A stretch of DNA of 64,000 bases from Dyella sp. AtDHG13 (GCF_003201105.1 NZ_QICJ01000008.1:186001-250000); one strand, 5' to 3'. Shown: positions 10,766 through 21,604, counted from the first letter of the stretch. Program-made: numbers and translations. Notes: generated by a model from the letters alone, not told the origin.

Positions 10766-11229
10766 TGGCGGAACGGCACGCCGTTCTGTCCGTTACCCTG
10801 CGCGAGGGAATAGACGTCGTACACGTCGTCGCCTTCGGCGGGCGCCTCGGGCGGGCTGGCGTAGCTGCGCTTGCCCCAGGTCTGCGCATCCGACTTGCTC
10901 GGGCAGTCGCACAGCGGGTCGCGTGGAATGCGCCGCAGAAAATAGAGCTTCTGGCCTTGCGGACTGGACTTGTCCGTGACGCCATTCACGAGCACGTCGA
11001 GCGTCGGCGGATAGCCGCTGTCGGACGCGGATTTCTCGATCTTCCCTTCGTCGCTGGCCTTCTTGTAATCGTCGATGGCATCGCGGATCTGCCACAGGTC
11101 GCGCTTGAGTTCCTGTTCGCGCTGGCGTTCGGCCGCCATCTGCGCCAGCGGCAGCGCGACGGATGCCAGCGCCGCCAGGATGGCCAGCGTGACCAGCATC
11201 TCGATCAGGGTGAAGCCGCGTGGTGTCAT
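10759..11229 (-). CDS. GspG-like minor pseudopilin
   Basis: A 156-residue pseudopilin. MTPRG is followed by FTLIEMLVTLAILAALASVALP, with Glu5 present. The C-terminal part LRRIPRDPLCDCPS ... DVYSLAQGNGQNGVPFRQW parallels the next gene's product and the GspG fold. CDC gives two cysteines that could form a disulphide. The ATG at 11229 lies 16 bases after the secretin stop, and its stop overlaps the start of the following pseudopilin gene, so these genes are translationally coupled. It is probably a minor component beside the major pseudopilin encoded at 18399-18842. Confidence 0.83.
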   Translation of the reverse strand: MTPRGFTLIEMLVTLAILAALASVALPLAQMAAERQREQELKRDLWQIRDAIDDYKKASDEGKIEKSASDSGYPPTLDVLVNGVTDKSSPQGQKLYFLRRIPRDPLCDCPSKSDAQTWGKRSYASPPEAPAEGDDVYDVYSLAQGNGQNGVPFRQW

Positions 11230-11245
11230 GGCACGGTCGGCTCCG

Positions 11246-13138
11246 TCACGATCCGGAGGGTGGCGTGGGCGGTTGCGCGGGCGGCGCGGCGGGCGCCGGC
11301 GCAGGAGGCGGCGGTGGTGGCGGTGGCGGAGTCGTGCCGCTCTGCGGCGGCATGCGCACGCCGTGACTGTCGCGGTCCACGTCGGTCGGCGCGATGGTCA
11401 TGCGGTTTTCCGTACCCGACTCGAACGCCATGACGCTCGCGCCCGGCACCGGCTGCGTGCGCACGATATGCGGCGTGATCAGCAGGATGAGTTCGGTCTT
11501 GTCGTTCTGCCGCGATCCCGTGCCGAAGATGCGGTCCAACAGCGGCACGCGCCCCAGCCCCGGAATGCCGGAGGTATTGTCCTGCTCGATACGCTGCAGC
11601 AGCCCGGCCAACGCCTGCGTCTCGTTGTTGTGCACGGTCATCACCGTGTCGGCGGTGCGCGTCCCGATCTGGTAGACCACCAGGCCGCTGTTGGTGGTGA
11701 TGGTCTGCACGATGTTGGACACGTCCAGGGTCAGCTTGACCTGGATCTCGTTATCGTTGTTGATGATGGGCTCGACCGCCAGCGACAGGCCCACGTCCTG
11801 GTAGTTGACGCTTTCGGTGCTGAAATTGTTGGACAGCGTGGTGGTCACCACCGGCACGCGGTTGCCGATCAGGATGCGTGCCTTCTCGCGGTTCTTCACC
11901 CGTATCCTCGGGTTGGCGAGCGTGTTGGTCTTGCCCAGGCTCTGCAGCATGTTGAGCGTGATCGACGGATTGCCGAGGTTGACCAGGATGTCGCCGCCAT
12001 TGATGTGGCGAAGCTGGTTCATGGTCAGCACGCCCGGCGTCGGCGTGGTGAAGGAGTTCGGGTCCTGCGGCGCCTGCACGGTCAGGCCCACCGAATCGGG
12101 ATAGTTGATGCCGAGGTTGAGCAGATCGCTGGACGTCACCTCCAGCACCTCGACGTCGAGCATCACTTCCGACTGCGGCAGGTCCATCGCCGATACCAGT
12201 TTCTCTGCCACGGCGATGGCATCGGGCGAGTCGCGCATGATGATGGCGTTGGTGCGCTCGTCGACCAGCAGGTCGCGTGTCTTCAGCATCTGCTTCACCG
12301 CCGCCATCATCTGCGGCGCCGGAATGTAGTGCAGGTAGAACGTGCGGACGGAGAGGCTCTTGTACTCGGCGTCCTTGTCGGGCCGCTTGGGGTAGATCAG
12401 CAGCGTGTTGCGGTCGATCACCTTGCTGTCCAGCTGGTTGGACTGCAGCACCATGGAAATGACCTTGCTGATCGGCGTCCTGTTGGCAAAGATGGTCGTC
12501 GGCACGCTGCCGGCCACGTCGTGGTCGAACACGAAATTCAGGCCCGTGATCTTGGTGATCAGCTCGAACACGCTGATGATGGGCTGGTCGCGGAACTGCA
12601 CGCTGATGGGCTGGTTGAGGTCATTGGCGAGCTTGGTCGCCAGCATGTGAGGCTGCCGGGTGGCGATGGAGTCCCTTACCGCCGCGGCGCGCGTGTTGTC
12701 GGGTTGCTCGCGCAGCACGTCGTTGACCAGGGCAAGCGCGTCGTCCGGTTGCGTGTACTGCATGGCTTCGGCGCGGCCGATCTTCTGGTCCAGTTTTTCC
12801 TGCGCGTCGATCCACTGCAGCATCGCCTTGGCGCTGTCGTTGTTCGGGGCGATGTCCAGAGCGTGTCGGGCCAGCTGGCGGGACAGCGCGGGCTTGCCAT
12901 CCTGATAGGCGTCCCTGGCCTGCTTGATGTAGCTGTCGGTTTGCCGCGCCAGCATCTGCAGATAGGTGCTGCGCAGGTTGAGGTCGTCCGGATGCCGCGC
13001 CGTTTCCTGCCGCAGCCATTCCAGCGCGACGTCCGGCGGGTTGGTGGCGATCACCTGCTCCATGCGCAACTGCTGGGTTGCGCAGGAAGCCGCCAGGAGC
13101 AGCGCGACGGGTACGGCCAGGCGACGGCGGCGTGTCAT
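11246..13138 (-). CDS. gspD: Secretin with N-terminal TPR-like region (GspD/PilQ/MshL-like)
   Basis: A 630-residue outer-membrane secretin. A lipoprotein-type signal (ALLLAASC) is followed by an alpha-helical TPR-like stretch to about residue 155, an N1-type domain (VQFRDQPIISVFELITKITGLNFVFD), a secretin_N repeat (FYLHYIPAPQMMAAVKQML) and the secretin core (VMLDVEVLEV ... NKTELILLITPHIVRT-type strand). The extreme C-terminus is a proline/alanine tail. It forms the exit pore for folded exoproteins or a pilus. The TPR-like N-terminus and poly-Pro tail distinguish it from classical GspD and bring it closer to secretins of type IV pilus-related or Oxp/Msh-like systems. ATG at 13138 is 1 base after the upstream stop. 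Confidence 0.9.
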   Translation of the reverse strand: MTRRRRLAVPVALLLAASCATQQLRMEQVIATNPPDVALEWLRQETARHPDDLNLRSTYLQMLARQTDSYIKQARDAYQDGKPALSRQLARHALDIAPNNDSAKAMLQWIDAQEKLDQKIGRAEAMQYTQPDDALALVNDVLREQPDNTRAAAVRDSIATRQPHMLATKLANDLNQPISVQFRDQPIISVFELITKITGLNFVFDHDVAGSVPTTIFANRTPISKVISMVLQSNQLDSKVIDRNTLLIYPKRPDKDAEYKSLSVRTFYLHYIPAPQMMAAVKQMLKTRDLLVDERTNAIIMRDSPDAIAVAEKLVSAMDLPQSEVMLDVEVLEVTSSDLLNLGINYPDSVGLTVQAPQDPNSFTTPTPGVLTMNQLRHINGGDILVNLGNPSITLNMLQSLGKTNTLANPRIRVKNREKARILIGNRVPVVTTTLSNNFSTESVNYQDVGLSLAVEPIINNDNEIQVKLTLDVSNIVQTITTNSGLVVYQIGTRTADTVMTVHNNETQALAGLLQRIEQDNTSGIPGLGRVPLLDRIFGTGSRQNDKTELILLITPHIVRTQPVPGASVMAFESGTENRMTIAPTDVDRDSHGVRMPPQSGTTPPPPPPPPPAPAPAAPPAQPPTPPSGS

Positions 13139-13139
13139 C

Positions 13140-13664
13140 TCAGCCTCCTGCGATCTGAATGCGTTGTTTCCGGTTGAGCGGCAGGTACACCAGGCTCACC
13201 GCGCTGCTGGTGACGCTCTCGATCCGGTAATGGCCCAGCACGACGTTGCCGCTGCGCAGGAAGCCCGAGCGTTGGCACGCGTTGCACAAGGGAATGTCCT
13301 GGCCGTTGGCGCTGAGCAGCACGAACAGCGAACCCTCGGCCGATACCCACACCGACTTGACCACGAAGGGCAGCGGCGGCGGTTCCGGTGGCGGTGGCGG
13401 CGTGGTGCTGGGCGGTGGCGGCGGCGGTAGCCAGCTCTGCGCAGGAAACAGGTCGACGAGCGGTGCCGAAGACGACGGCGCCGCGGCCGTGGGCATGGGC
13501 GCTTGCGGTGCGGGAACCTGCGCGGGCGCGGCGGTTTCCGTCGGCTGCTCCGCAGGTACGGCCGCCGAGGTTTCGTTCGGCTCCTGCCTGCCACGCACGA
13601 AAACGAACACGCAAAGCGCGATGGCCGCGAGCAGAAGCCAGCGGAGGGTAGGCGATATCTTCAT
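13140..13664 (-). CDS. Proline-rich GspC/PilP-like inner-membrane protein
   Basis: A 174-residue protein with one N-terminal membrane helix (LRWLLLAAIALCVFVFV), a long Pro/Ala-rich periplasmic linker including two poly-proline blocks, and a small C-terminal beta domain (FVVKSVWVSAEGSLFVLLS ... YRIESVTSSAVSLVYLPLNRKQRI). The topology and C-terminal domain match the homology region of GspC/PilP proteins, which connect the inner-membrane platform to the secretin. A CNAC pair lies in the C-terminal domain. The gene overlaps the preceding PilO-like gene by 4 bases and abuts the secretin gene. The assignment rests on topology, position and the short domain, so it is moderate. Confidence 0.68.
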   Translation of the reverse strand: MKISPTLRWLLLAAIALCVFVFVRGRQEPNETSAAVPAEQPTETAAPAQVPAPQAPMPTAAAPSSSAPLVDLFPAQSWLPPPPPPSTTPPPPPEPPPLPFVVKSVWVSAEGSLFVLLSANGQDIPLCNACQRSGFLRSGNVVLGHYRIESVTSSAVSLVYLPLNRKQRIQIAGG

Positions 13665-14194
13665 GCCGGCCGCTCGATCGCAAAGGACAGCTCGACGCGC
13701 ACATCCAGCGTCGTCTGGCCGATGTCGCCGCGGGAGATGGTCACGTGCTCCAGCCGCATGCCGCCCAGCGTGCGCAGGTCCGCCGAGAACATCCGCAGTT
13801 GCGGATAGCTCGCCTTCATCGACAAGGCCACGAAGTAGCGTTCCACCTTGCCATCGCCCTCGGTCTCCGCCTTGTAGGCGACCTGGGACGTCGCGATGCC
13901 CTCCTTGTTCGCCATGGCGAACAGGCTGTGGAGAAACGTGGTGAAGCTCGGGCTGTATCCGTTGTCCTCGATGGTCGCCGGCGCGGGCGACGGCGGCACG
14001 GTGGCCTCGCGCGCGCGGCGTTCCAGGTCCTGCGAGCGGACGTGAAGATCGCGGGCCAAGGGCACCGCCTCGAACAGCGTCATGGCCACGCTGAAGAGCA
14101 GCAGCACCACGCCGAGCAGGCCGAAGGTGCCAAGCCGCCAGCGCAGGCGCTTGATCTCCCAGCCCAGGCGTTGCGCATGCCATGCCTTGCTCAT
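13661..14194 (-). CDS. PilO/GspM-like platform protein
   Basis: A 177-residue bitopic protein: a cytoplasmic basic start, one membrane helix (TFGLLGVVLLLFSVAMTLF), a short coiled-coil (residues about 50-70) and a periplasmic ferredoxin-like domain (VERYFVALSMKASYPQLRMFSADLRTLGGMRLEHVTISR) typical of PilO/GspM. It forms the inner-membrane platform with the PilN-like protein. It overlaps both neighbours by 4 bases. ATG at 14194 is chosen because the open frame further upstream runs through other genes. Confidence 0.75.
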   Translation of the reverse strand: MSKAWHAQRLGWEIKRLRWRLGTFGLLGVVLLLFSVAMTLFEAVPLARDLHVRSQDLERRAREATVPPSPAPATIEDNGYSPSFTTFLHSLFAMANKEGIATSQVAYKAETEGDGKVERYFVALSMKASYPQLRMFSADLRTLGGMRLEHVTISRGDIGQTTLDVRVELSFAIERPA

Positions 14195-14736
14195 GGTGCG
14201 GGCTCCGTAGCGGCGACGGCGCCGCCCGCCGGTTTCCAGTGCACGACCACGCCCACTTCCATGACGTCGCCCGCCGGCCCCGGCTTCTCGGCCTGGCGTT
14301 CGATCTGCACGCTCTCCGTCGATGGCTGCGCATCGAGCCAGTCGATGTAGGAGAGCGCGGTCTGTATCGAGCGAGCTTCGAAGACCAGATGCATTTCCCG
14401 CGTTGCCGTGGCGATGTCGATGCGCAGCATGGCGATGTCCGGCTGCCAGCCGCGTTCCAGCAGATCGCGCGCGGGCTCCACGGCGTAAGCCTGCTGCGCC
14501 TGCAACGCGGTGCGTCGCGGTGCGGGGTTCCGATGCGCGTGCTCCACCTGTGCGCGCGCCTGTTCGGCGCGCGTGATCTCGCTTTCGCGATCGTCCATCC
14601 GCGCGGCGCGCGCATGCAGCCGGTCCAGGCCTTGCATCACCGCGACCAGTGCCGCGACCGACAGCAACAGCACGGCGATACCCGACCAGCGTGGCGCGGC
14701 GTAGGGTCGATGAAGGTTGATGGAGGGCACCTTCAT
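14191..14736 (-). CDS. PilN/GspL-like platform protein
   Basis: A 181-residue protein. The cytoplasmic N-terminus contains SINLHRPY, a match to the INL(L)-P motif through which PilN binds PilM. A membrane helix (GIAVLLLSVAALVAVMQGL), a charged coiled-coil and a periplasmic alpha/beta domain follow. It is predicted to pair with the next product (PilO-like) in the inner-membrane platform. Four-base overlaps with both neighbours indicate one transcript. The family call rests on architecture and gene order. Confidence 0.75.
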   Translation of the reverse strand: MKVPSINLHRPYAAPRWSGIAVLLLSVAALVAVMQGLDRLHARAARMDDRESEITRAEQARAQVEHAHRNPAPRRTALQAQQAYAVEPARDLLERGWQPDIAMLRIDIATATREMHLVFEARSIQTALSYIDWLDAQPSTESVQIERQAEKPGPAGDVMEVGVVVHWKPAGGAVAATEPAP

Positions 14737-15560
14737 GCCGAGTCCTCGTTCCAGGGTTGGGCGAGCCACTGCGGATCGGGCAGGCCGTCCAGCCATTCCT
14801 TGGCGATCTGTGGCCCCAGGACATAACTGCGCAACGGCCATGCGACCCGGCACAGCACGGCGGCGTCGCTCAAGGCGTCGGCCAGGCGGCCTGGATCCAG
14901 TGGAAGCGTCACGAAGCCCGCCCAGTCGTTGTCGTGGCGGAAGGCGACGTGGGCGATGAAGCGGCCGCCGCCCGCCTCGACCTGGATCAGCGCGCCATCG
15001 CCGCCGATGGCGCGCGCATGCGCCGCGATGGCGTAGGTGACGCAAGGGAGTATCGAACGCAGCAACAGGCCCGATTGCCTGGCTCCTTGTTCGATGGCGC
15101 CGCAGAGCGACTCTGGCATGGCGGCGCCGAAGCGCGATTTCTGCCATGCCCCGTCCTCGATGCACAGCCGCCACTGGTCCGGCGCACCCAAGCCCATGCG
15201 CATCAGTTGCACGCGCGCCGCTTCGGCCCAATCCACTGGACGCGGAAGCGGCCGCCAGCCCAGCACGAAGTAATGGACCCACGGTTCGCCGATTACCGCA
15301 TCGAGCAGATGCAGGCCATTGCGCTTGGGCGGAGCGAGCAGGGACGCGATGGCGCTTTCCGCCTCGGGCGAGCGCATCGGTTCGAGGATGGACATGTCCC
15401 TGAGCAGCCGACCGCCCGGTTCCACCAGACAGACTCGATCGCGGCCAAGCCGCAGCACGCAGCGGCTCACGTAACGGGACAGCACGGGCCGGGCGCGCGC
15501 GCAAACCACGTTGCGCTGCGCTTCCAGTCGGTCGCGCCACTTATTCAGCCATGGTGACAC
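14733..15560 (-). CDS. Putative PilM/GspL-position cytoplasmic platform protein
   Basis: Predicted protein of 275 residues without signal peptide or obvious membrane helix. It lies between the GspE ATPase and the PilN-like gene, the place usually held by PilM or the cytoplasmic part of GspL. I see no clear actin-like ATPase motifs, so the role is assigned by position only. The start is taken as GTG at 15560 because GAGG lies 6 bases upstream; the alternative ATG at 15590 has no such signal. Either way the start lies inside the end of gspE, which argues for translational coupling. Confidence 0.6.
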   Translation of the reverse strand: MSPWLNKWRDRLEAQRNVVCARARPVLSRYVSRCVLRLGRDRVCLVEPGGRLLRDMSILEPMRSPEAESAIASLLAPPKRNGLHLLDAVIGEPWVHYFVLGWRPLPRPVDWAEAARVQLMRMGLGAPDQWRLCIEDGAWQKSRFGAAMPESLCGAIEQGARQSGLLLRSILPCVTYAIAAHARAIGGDGALIQVEAGGGRFIAHVAFRHDNDWAGFVTLPLDPGRLADALSDAAVLCRVAWPLRSYVLGPQIAKEWLDGLPDPQWLAQPWNEDSA

Positions 15561-17199
15561 GGTTGACCTCGGTGAGCGTGGTCCGCCCATCGGCGACGGC
15601 GCGCAGGGCCATCTGGCGAATGGATACGTAGCCGTTGGCCAAGGCCAGCTGCTTCAGTTCAGTGATGGGACGGCGCTCGACGAAACATTGCTTGAGCACG
15701 TCGTTGAAACGCAGCACCTCCGCTATCGGTTGCCGGCCGAGATAGCCGGTCATGCGGCATTGCTCACAACCGGCGCCCTTGCGGAACAGCCAGCCTTTCA
15801 CCGCGGCCGGCGTAAGCCCGGAGGCCGCGATGAGTTCCGCATCCGGTACGTCGTCGCGCGTGCAGTGCGGGCAGTTCTTGCGCATCAGCCGCTGCGCGAC
15901 GACGCCGAGCAAGGCGTCGACGAAACTGTGCAGGTCCACGCCCATGTGCAGGAAGCGGTCGAGTACGGAAAAGACGTTGTTGGCGTGCACCGAAGTCAGC
16001 ACCAAGTGACCGGTCAAGGCTGCCTGCACGGCGATGCCTGCGGTTTCGCCGTCACGGATCTCGCCTACGAGAATCTTGTCCGGATCGTGCCGAAGAATGG
16101 AGCGAAGGCCGCGCGCAAAGGTCAGGCCCTTCTTGTCGTTGATCGGTATCTGCAGGATGCCCGGCAGCTCGTACTCGACCGGATCCTCGATGGTGATGAT
16201 CTTCTCCTCGCCGGTGTTGATCTCCGTCAGCGTCGCGTACAGCGTGGTGGACTTGCCCGAACCGGTGGGGCCGGTGACCAGGATCAGGCCGTAAGGCTCG
16301 CCGGCGACCGCGCGGATGGCGCGCACGGTGTCCGGCTCGTGTCCCAGCCGATCCAGCCGCAGCGGTTCGGCGCTCTTCTCGCCGCGCTGCTTGTCCAGCA
16401 CGCGCAGCACCGCGTCTTCGCCCCCATGCACGGACGGCATGATGGAGACGCGAAAGTCGATGTCCCGCTGGTTGATCACGGCGCGGAAGCGTCCATCCTG
16501 CGGGATGCGCCGCTCGCCGATGTCCAGGTCCGCCATCACCTTCAATCGCGACAGCACCTGCTCGGCCATCTCCACGCCGGATGCGCCACCCGTGGCCAGC
16601 AGCACGCCATCGATGCGGTACTTGATCACCAGGCCGGTGGCGGTGCTTTCGATATGGATGTCCGAAGCCCGCGCCTTCAGCGCGTCATACAGCGACGAAT
16701 TGACCAGCCGTATCACCGGGTGCGTATCGTGGGCCAGCGTCGCGAGGGAGATTTCCAGGCCGCCATCGGCCACCCGGTCGGAAAGCTGCGTGGCGGAAAC
16801 CGGTTCCAGCGCGCGGTGCTCGGCCTCGTGCAAGGCCATGTAGGCGAGCAGGTCCGAAGGCACGCAGAAGGCGAAACTGAAAGGCTCGCCGAAGCGCTGC
16901 AAGGCCCAGCTGCGCTGATAAGGGTCGAACGGGTCGGCCAGCACCAGCAGATGTTTTCCGGAGGCGTCCACCGCGAACAGGCATACCCGTGCGCTCGCTT
17001 CGGCGAACGACAAGGCATCGAAGCGGGGACGCAGGGCGGCCAGTTCGTCCGCGCCGACGGCGCGCAGGCCGGTGAGGCGCGCGACTTCTTCGCGATAGTC
17101 GCCGGGGTCCTGTTCGCACTTCTCCCAGATGCGCTCCTGCAACGAGCCCGCCGTGCCGTCGGCAGCCGGATCGTAGTGATCGGTGCGGACCGTGGCCAT
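15541..17199 (-). CDS. gspE: Type II secretion / pilus assembly ATPase (GspE/PilB family)
   Basis: A 552-residue hexameric ATPase that powers pseudopilus growth at the inner membrane. An N-terminal GspE_N-like region is followed by the core: Walker A GPTGSGKSTT near residues 308-317, an acidic box IITIEDPVEYEL, GLRSILRHDPDKILVGEIRDGETA and the His box LTSVHANN. A tetracysteine zinc site (CPHC near residue 443, CEQC near 478) is typical of secretion/assembly ATPases rather than PilT retraction enzymes. The start ATG (17199) is 3 bases after the gspF stop. No retraction ATPase is encoded in the cluster. Confidence 0.92.
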   Translation of the reverse strand: MATVRTDHYDPAADGTAGSLQERIWEKCEQDPGDYREEVARLTGLRAVGADELAALRPRFDALSFAEASARVCLFAVDASGKHLLVLADPFDPYQRSWALQRFGEPFSFAFCVPSDLLAYMALHEAEHRALEPVSATQLSDRVADGGLEISLATLAHDTHPVIRLVNSSLYDALKARASDIHIESTATGLVIKYRIDGVLLATGGASGVEMAEQVLSRLKVMADLDIGERRIPQDGRFRAVINQRDIDFRVSIMPSVHGGEDAVLRVLDKQRGEKSAEPLRLDRLGHEPDTVRAIRAVAGEPYGLILVTGPTGSGKSTTLYATLTEINTGEEKIITIEDPVEYELPGILQIPINDKKGLTFARGLRSILRHDPDKILVGEIRDGETAGIAVQAALTGHLVLTSVHANNVFSVLDRFLHMGVDLHSFVDALLGVVAQRLMRKNCPHCTRDDVPDAELIAASGLTPAAVKGWLFRKGAGCEQCRMTGYLGRQPIAEVLRFNDVLKQCFVERRPITELKQLALANGYVSIRQMALRAVADGRTTLTEVNRVTMAE

Positions 17200-17202
17200 G
17201 GC

Positions 17203-18384
17203 TCACCCGACGCTTCCCGCGAGCTGGAAGATGGGCATGTAGAGCAGGAAGACGATCGTGCCCACCATGGCGCCGACGAAGAGCATGATCACGGGTTCGA
17301 CCATCCGCATCAGCGTGTCGATGGCGCGGTCGAGTTCCTCGTCGCAGAACTCCGCCGCGCGCGTGATCATGCCGGCGAGATCGCCGCTCTGCTCGCCGAC
17401 GCGGATCAGCCGCTCGGCCACGGGCGTGGTGAGGTTGGCCGCCGGCAACGCCGTGGAGAGGGACTGGCCGGCCTTGATGCTCTCCAGCGCCTGGTTGAGC
17501 GATGCGCGCAGGTTTGCGGGCAGCAGTTGCGCCGACAACTCCATGGAGGCCACCACCGACATGCCGCCGGCGAGCAGCAGGCCCAGCGTCCGGAAGAAGC
17601 GCGTCAGCGCGAACAGCCGCTGGTAGCCCACCATCTTGGGCATGCTCCAGAAGGCTTCGATGGCGCGTGCGCGCATGCCGTCGTTGGCGATCGCCACGCC
17701 GATGCCGATGCAGGTGGCGGCGATGGCGGCGAACAGCATCAGCCCGTGTGCATGGACCAGGTCGCCCCACCACAGCATCAGCTTCGCAGCGAACGGAAGG
17801 TTTTTCATGGATGCGTAGATCTGGCTGAACTTGGGTATGACGTAGAACGCCAGGAACAGGATGATCAGGCCGCCGGTCGACAGCACGATCACCGGATACA
17901 CCAGCGAGGCGACGATCTTTTTCTTCACCGCCGCCAGCCGCGCGTCGTACTGGTGATACCGCTTGAGCGCTTCGGCCAGGTGGCCGGTCCGCTCGGCGGA
18001 GGCCACCGTGGCCACGTACAGCGGCGGAAACACCTCCGGTTGCTGCTCCAGCGCCCGCGAGAGCGGCATGCCCTCGTAAAGCGCATCGACGATGCGTCCC
18101 TGCACGCGTTTCTCGATCTCGGTCTTGCTCTTGTCCCGTAACGTCTCGATGGTTTCGATCAGGCTCAGTCCCGCTTCCAGCAGTGCGATGAGTTCCTGCG
18201 TGAACAGCGACTCGTTGAACTTCTGCTTTCGCTTGAACAGCGAACGGCCTTCTTCGACCGGCGTGGCCTGCAGGAACACCATGCCCATGGAACGCACGTC
18301 CTGCCTGAGCTGTTCCTCGTCGTCGGCCGTCAGTTCCAGTTGCCGCTCCTCGCCCTGCACAGTGGCGCGTACCAGGTAGCGCAC
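17203..18384 (-). CDS. gspF: Type II secretion / pilus inner-membrane protein GspF
   Basis: A 393-residue platform protein with two T2SSF domains and three membrane helices, for example VYPVIVLSTGGLIILFLAFYV, LMLFAAIAATCIGIGVAI and the C-terminal VEPVIMLFVGAMVGTIVFLLY. Motifs FTQELIALLEAGLSLIETIETL and GEQSGDLAGM are family hallmarks. It couples ATPase rotation to pseudopilin insertion. The start is taken as GTG at 18384 (VRYLVRATVQGEE), 14 bases after the gspG stop and preceded by a purine-rich stretch. The longer reading frame upstream is the antiphase of gspG. Confidence 0.9.
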   Translation of the reverse strand: MRYLVRATVQGEERQLELTADDEEQLRQDVRSMGMVFLQATPVEEGRSLFKRKQKFNESLFTQELIALLEAGLSLIETIETLRDKSKTEIEKRVQGRIVDALYEGMPLSRALEQQPEVFPPLYVATVASAERTGHLAEALKRYHQYDARLAAVKKKIVASLVYPVIVLSTGGLIILFLAFYVIPKFSQIYASMKNLPFAAKLMLWWGDLVHAHGLMLFAAIAATCIGIGVAIANDGMRARAIEAFWSMPKMVGYQRLFALTRFFRTLGLLLAGGMSVVASMELSAQLLPANLRASLNQALESIKAGQSLSTALPAANLTTPVAERLIRVGEQSGDLAGMITRAAEFCDEELDRAIDTLMRMVEPVIMLFVGAMVGTIVFLLYMPIFQLAGSVG

Positions 18385-18398
18385 GGCCCTGGCTCCGC

Positions 18399-18842
18399 CT
18401 ACTTCGCCTGGATGTCCGCGTCTTCGCCGGTGCCGCCGGGCTTGCCGTCGGCACCATAGGTGAGCAGGTCGAAATCCTTGCCGTTCTGTCCGGGCGACCG
18501 ATACACGTAGGGGTGTCCCCACGGATCATCCGGAATGTCGTTGCTCATGTACGGGCCTTCCCAATGCGTGGTGTTGCCCGGGTCGTGCATCAGCGACTTC
18601 AGTCCATCCTGGGTCGAGGGGAACTTGCCCGTGTCCAGCCGATATCTGTCCAGCGCGTCGGACAGCGACTTCATCTGCGACATGGCCGTCTTGGTCTTGG
18701 CCTTGCCCACTTCGCCGAACAGCTTGGGCCCGACGTAGCCGGCGAGCAGCGCGATGATCAACAGCACTACCAGCAGTTCGAGCAGCGTGAAACCCTTGCC
18801 GCTTTGGCGGTGCCGCCCGAACGATAGAGACAAGGCACGCAT
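18399..18842 (-). CDS. gspG: Major pseudopilin GspG
   Basis: A 147-residue major pseudopilin. The leader ends SGKG before FTLLELLVVLLIIALLAGYVGP (Glu5 present). The GspG body contains FPSTQDGLKSLM, DPWGHPYVY and the C-terminal GADGKPGGTGEDADI loop that binds calcium in this family. It polymerises into the piston that drives substrate through the secretin. ATG at 18842 has an excellent ribosome site (AAAGGAG, 7 bases upstream). It lies 49 bp after the GH18 chitinase gene on the same strand, which places enzyme and machine in one transcription unit. Confidence 0.93.
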   Translation of the reverse strand: MRALSLSFGRHRQSGKGFTLLELLVVLLIIALLAGYVGPKLFGEVGKAKTKTAMSQMKSLSDALDRYRLDTGKFPSTQDGLKSLMHDPGNTTHWEGPYMSNDIPDDPWGHPYVYRSPGQNGKDFDLLTYGADGKPGGTGEDADIQAK

Positions 18843-18891
18843 GGCTGGACTCCTTTGAGCGTGGCGCTGTGATCGTCGCTTCCGTGTTCTG

Positions 18892-21027
<2,136 letters not shown>

Positions 21028-21604
21028 GGTTTTTACCCCTTGAGCAGAGCTGTCCACCACGCATGCCCACGGGCATGTCGGGTTGTCTTTGCGCGTTTTA
21101 GACGCCTATTTGGGGCGTCGAAATAAATCATGGGATAAGTGAATGACCTGTGATCCCAAATAATGCTTTTGAATTAGCGAACTGCGCGTTTCTCTTTTGC
21201 AGAAAAGGCGTGTGCAGGCGCGTAAATGTACGCGTTAATTCGTCCGCTGATTTGCGTGTATGAATTAGGTGGATTCGCCGCGTGGATTGGAAGTGCAAGG
21301 CGCGTAAATCAACGGGTTGCGATTTACCTGTAATTACGCTGACTTTCCAAGGACGAGCAGATGTCCCCCGTAATGATTCGCGAGGACCATGCGTAATAAT
21401 GCGAGCGAGTCATCCGTATATATAAGGATGGCTTTGTATCGCGCGTGTTAGTTGCCGTTTCCGATGGTCGGAATATTTTTTTACTTAAGTTAATTTGGCG
21501 TGCGTGATCGCCAGGCCGGAAAGGCTTGCTTGGGCTCGCGCAATCGAACAAAGACACGCAGCGCGCAAGTCAGTCCTAGGAAAAAAGCGGGCGAAGGACG
21601 CGCC
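21028..21604. promoter_or_regulatory. AT-rich regulatory region upstream of the chitinase/secretion cluster
   Basis: This gene-free stretch of 577 bases is visibly richer in A/T than its surroundings. It lies between the 3' end of the GntR gene and the start of the GH18 gene and should hold the cluster promoter. It contains several dyads: 21062-21077 (7-bp arms), 21101-21119 (6-bp arms), 21131-21158 (TGGGAT...ATCCCA), 21219-21234 (CGCGTA-AATG-TACGCG), 21304-21327 (GTAAATC...GATTTAC), and 21330-21337 (GTAATTAC). A direct repeat of about 16 bases (21212-21227 and 21293-21309) carries GGCGCGTAAAT. I could not fix a -10/-35 pair. Confidence 0.55.
21062..21077. promoter_or_regulatory. Inverted repeat CATGCCC-AC-GGGCATG before the GH18 start
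   Basis: Perfect 7-base arms separated by 2 bases, 34 bases upstream of the GH18 start codon. The tight spacing suits a dimeric DNA-binding protein better than an RNA hairpin. The binding factor is unknown. Confidence 0.45.

Noticed and set aside
13140-15540. Longer open frames that join the PilP/PilO/PilN-like genes to upstream sequence
   Set aside because: The N-terminal extensions are frame-shifted readings of the preceding genes. Internal ATG starts with 4-base overlaps give the expected membrane proteins.
21324-21557. Open frame of 77 codons in the AT-rich spacer (minus strand)
   Set aside because: No ribosome site, no known domain, and composition unlike the coding regions. The stretch is better explained as regulatory DNA.
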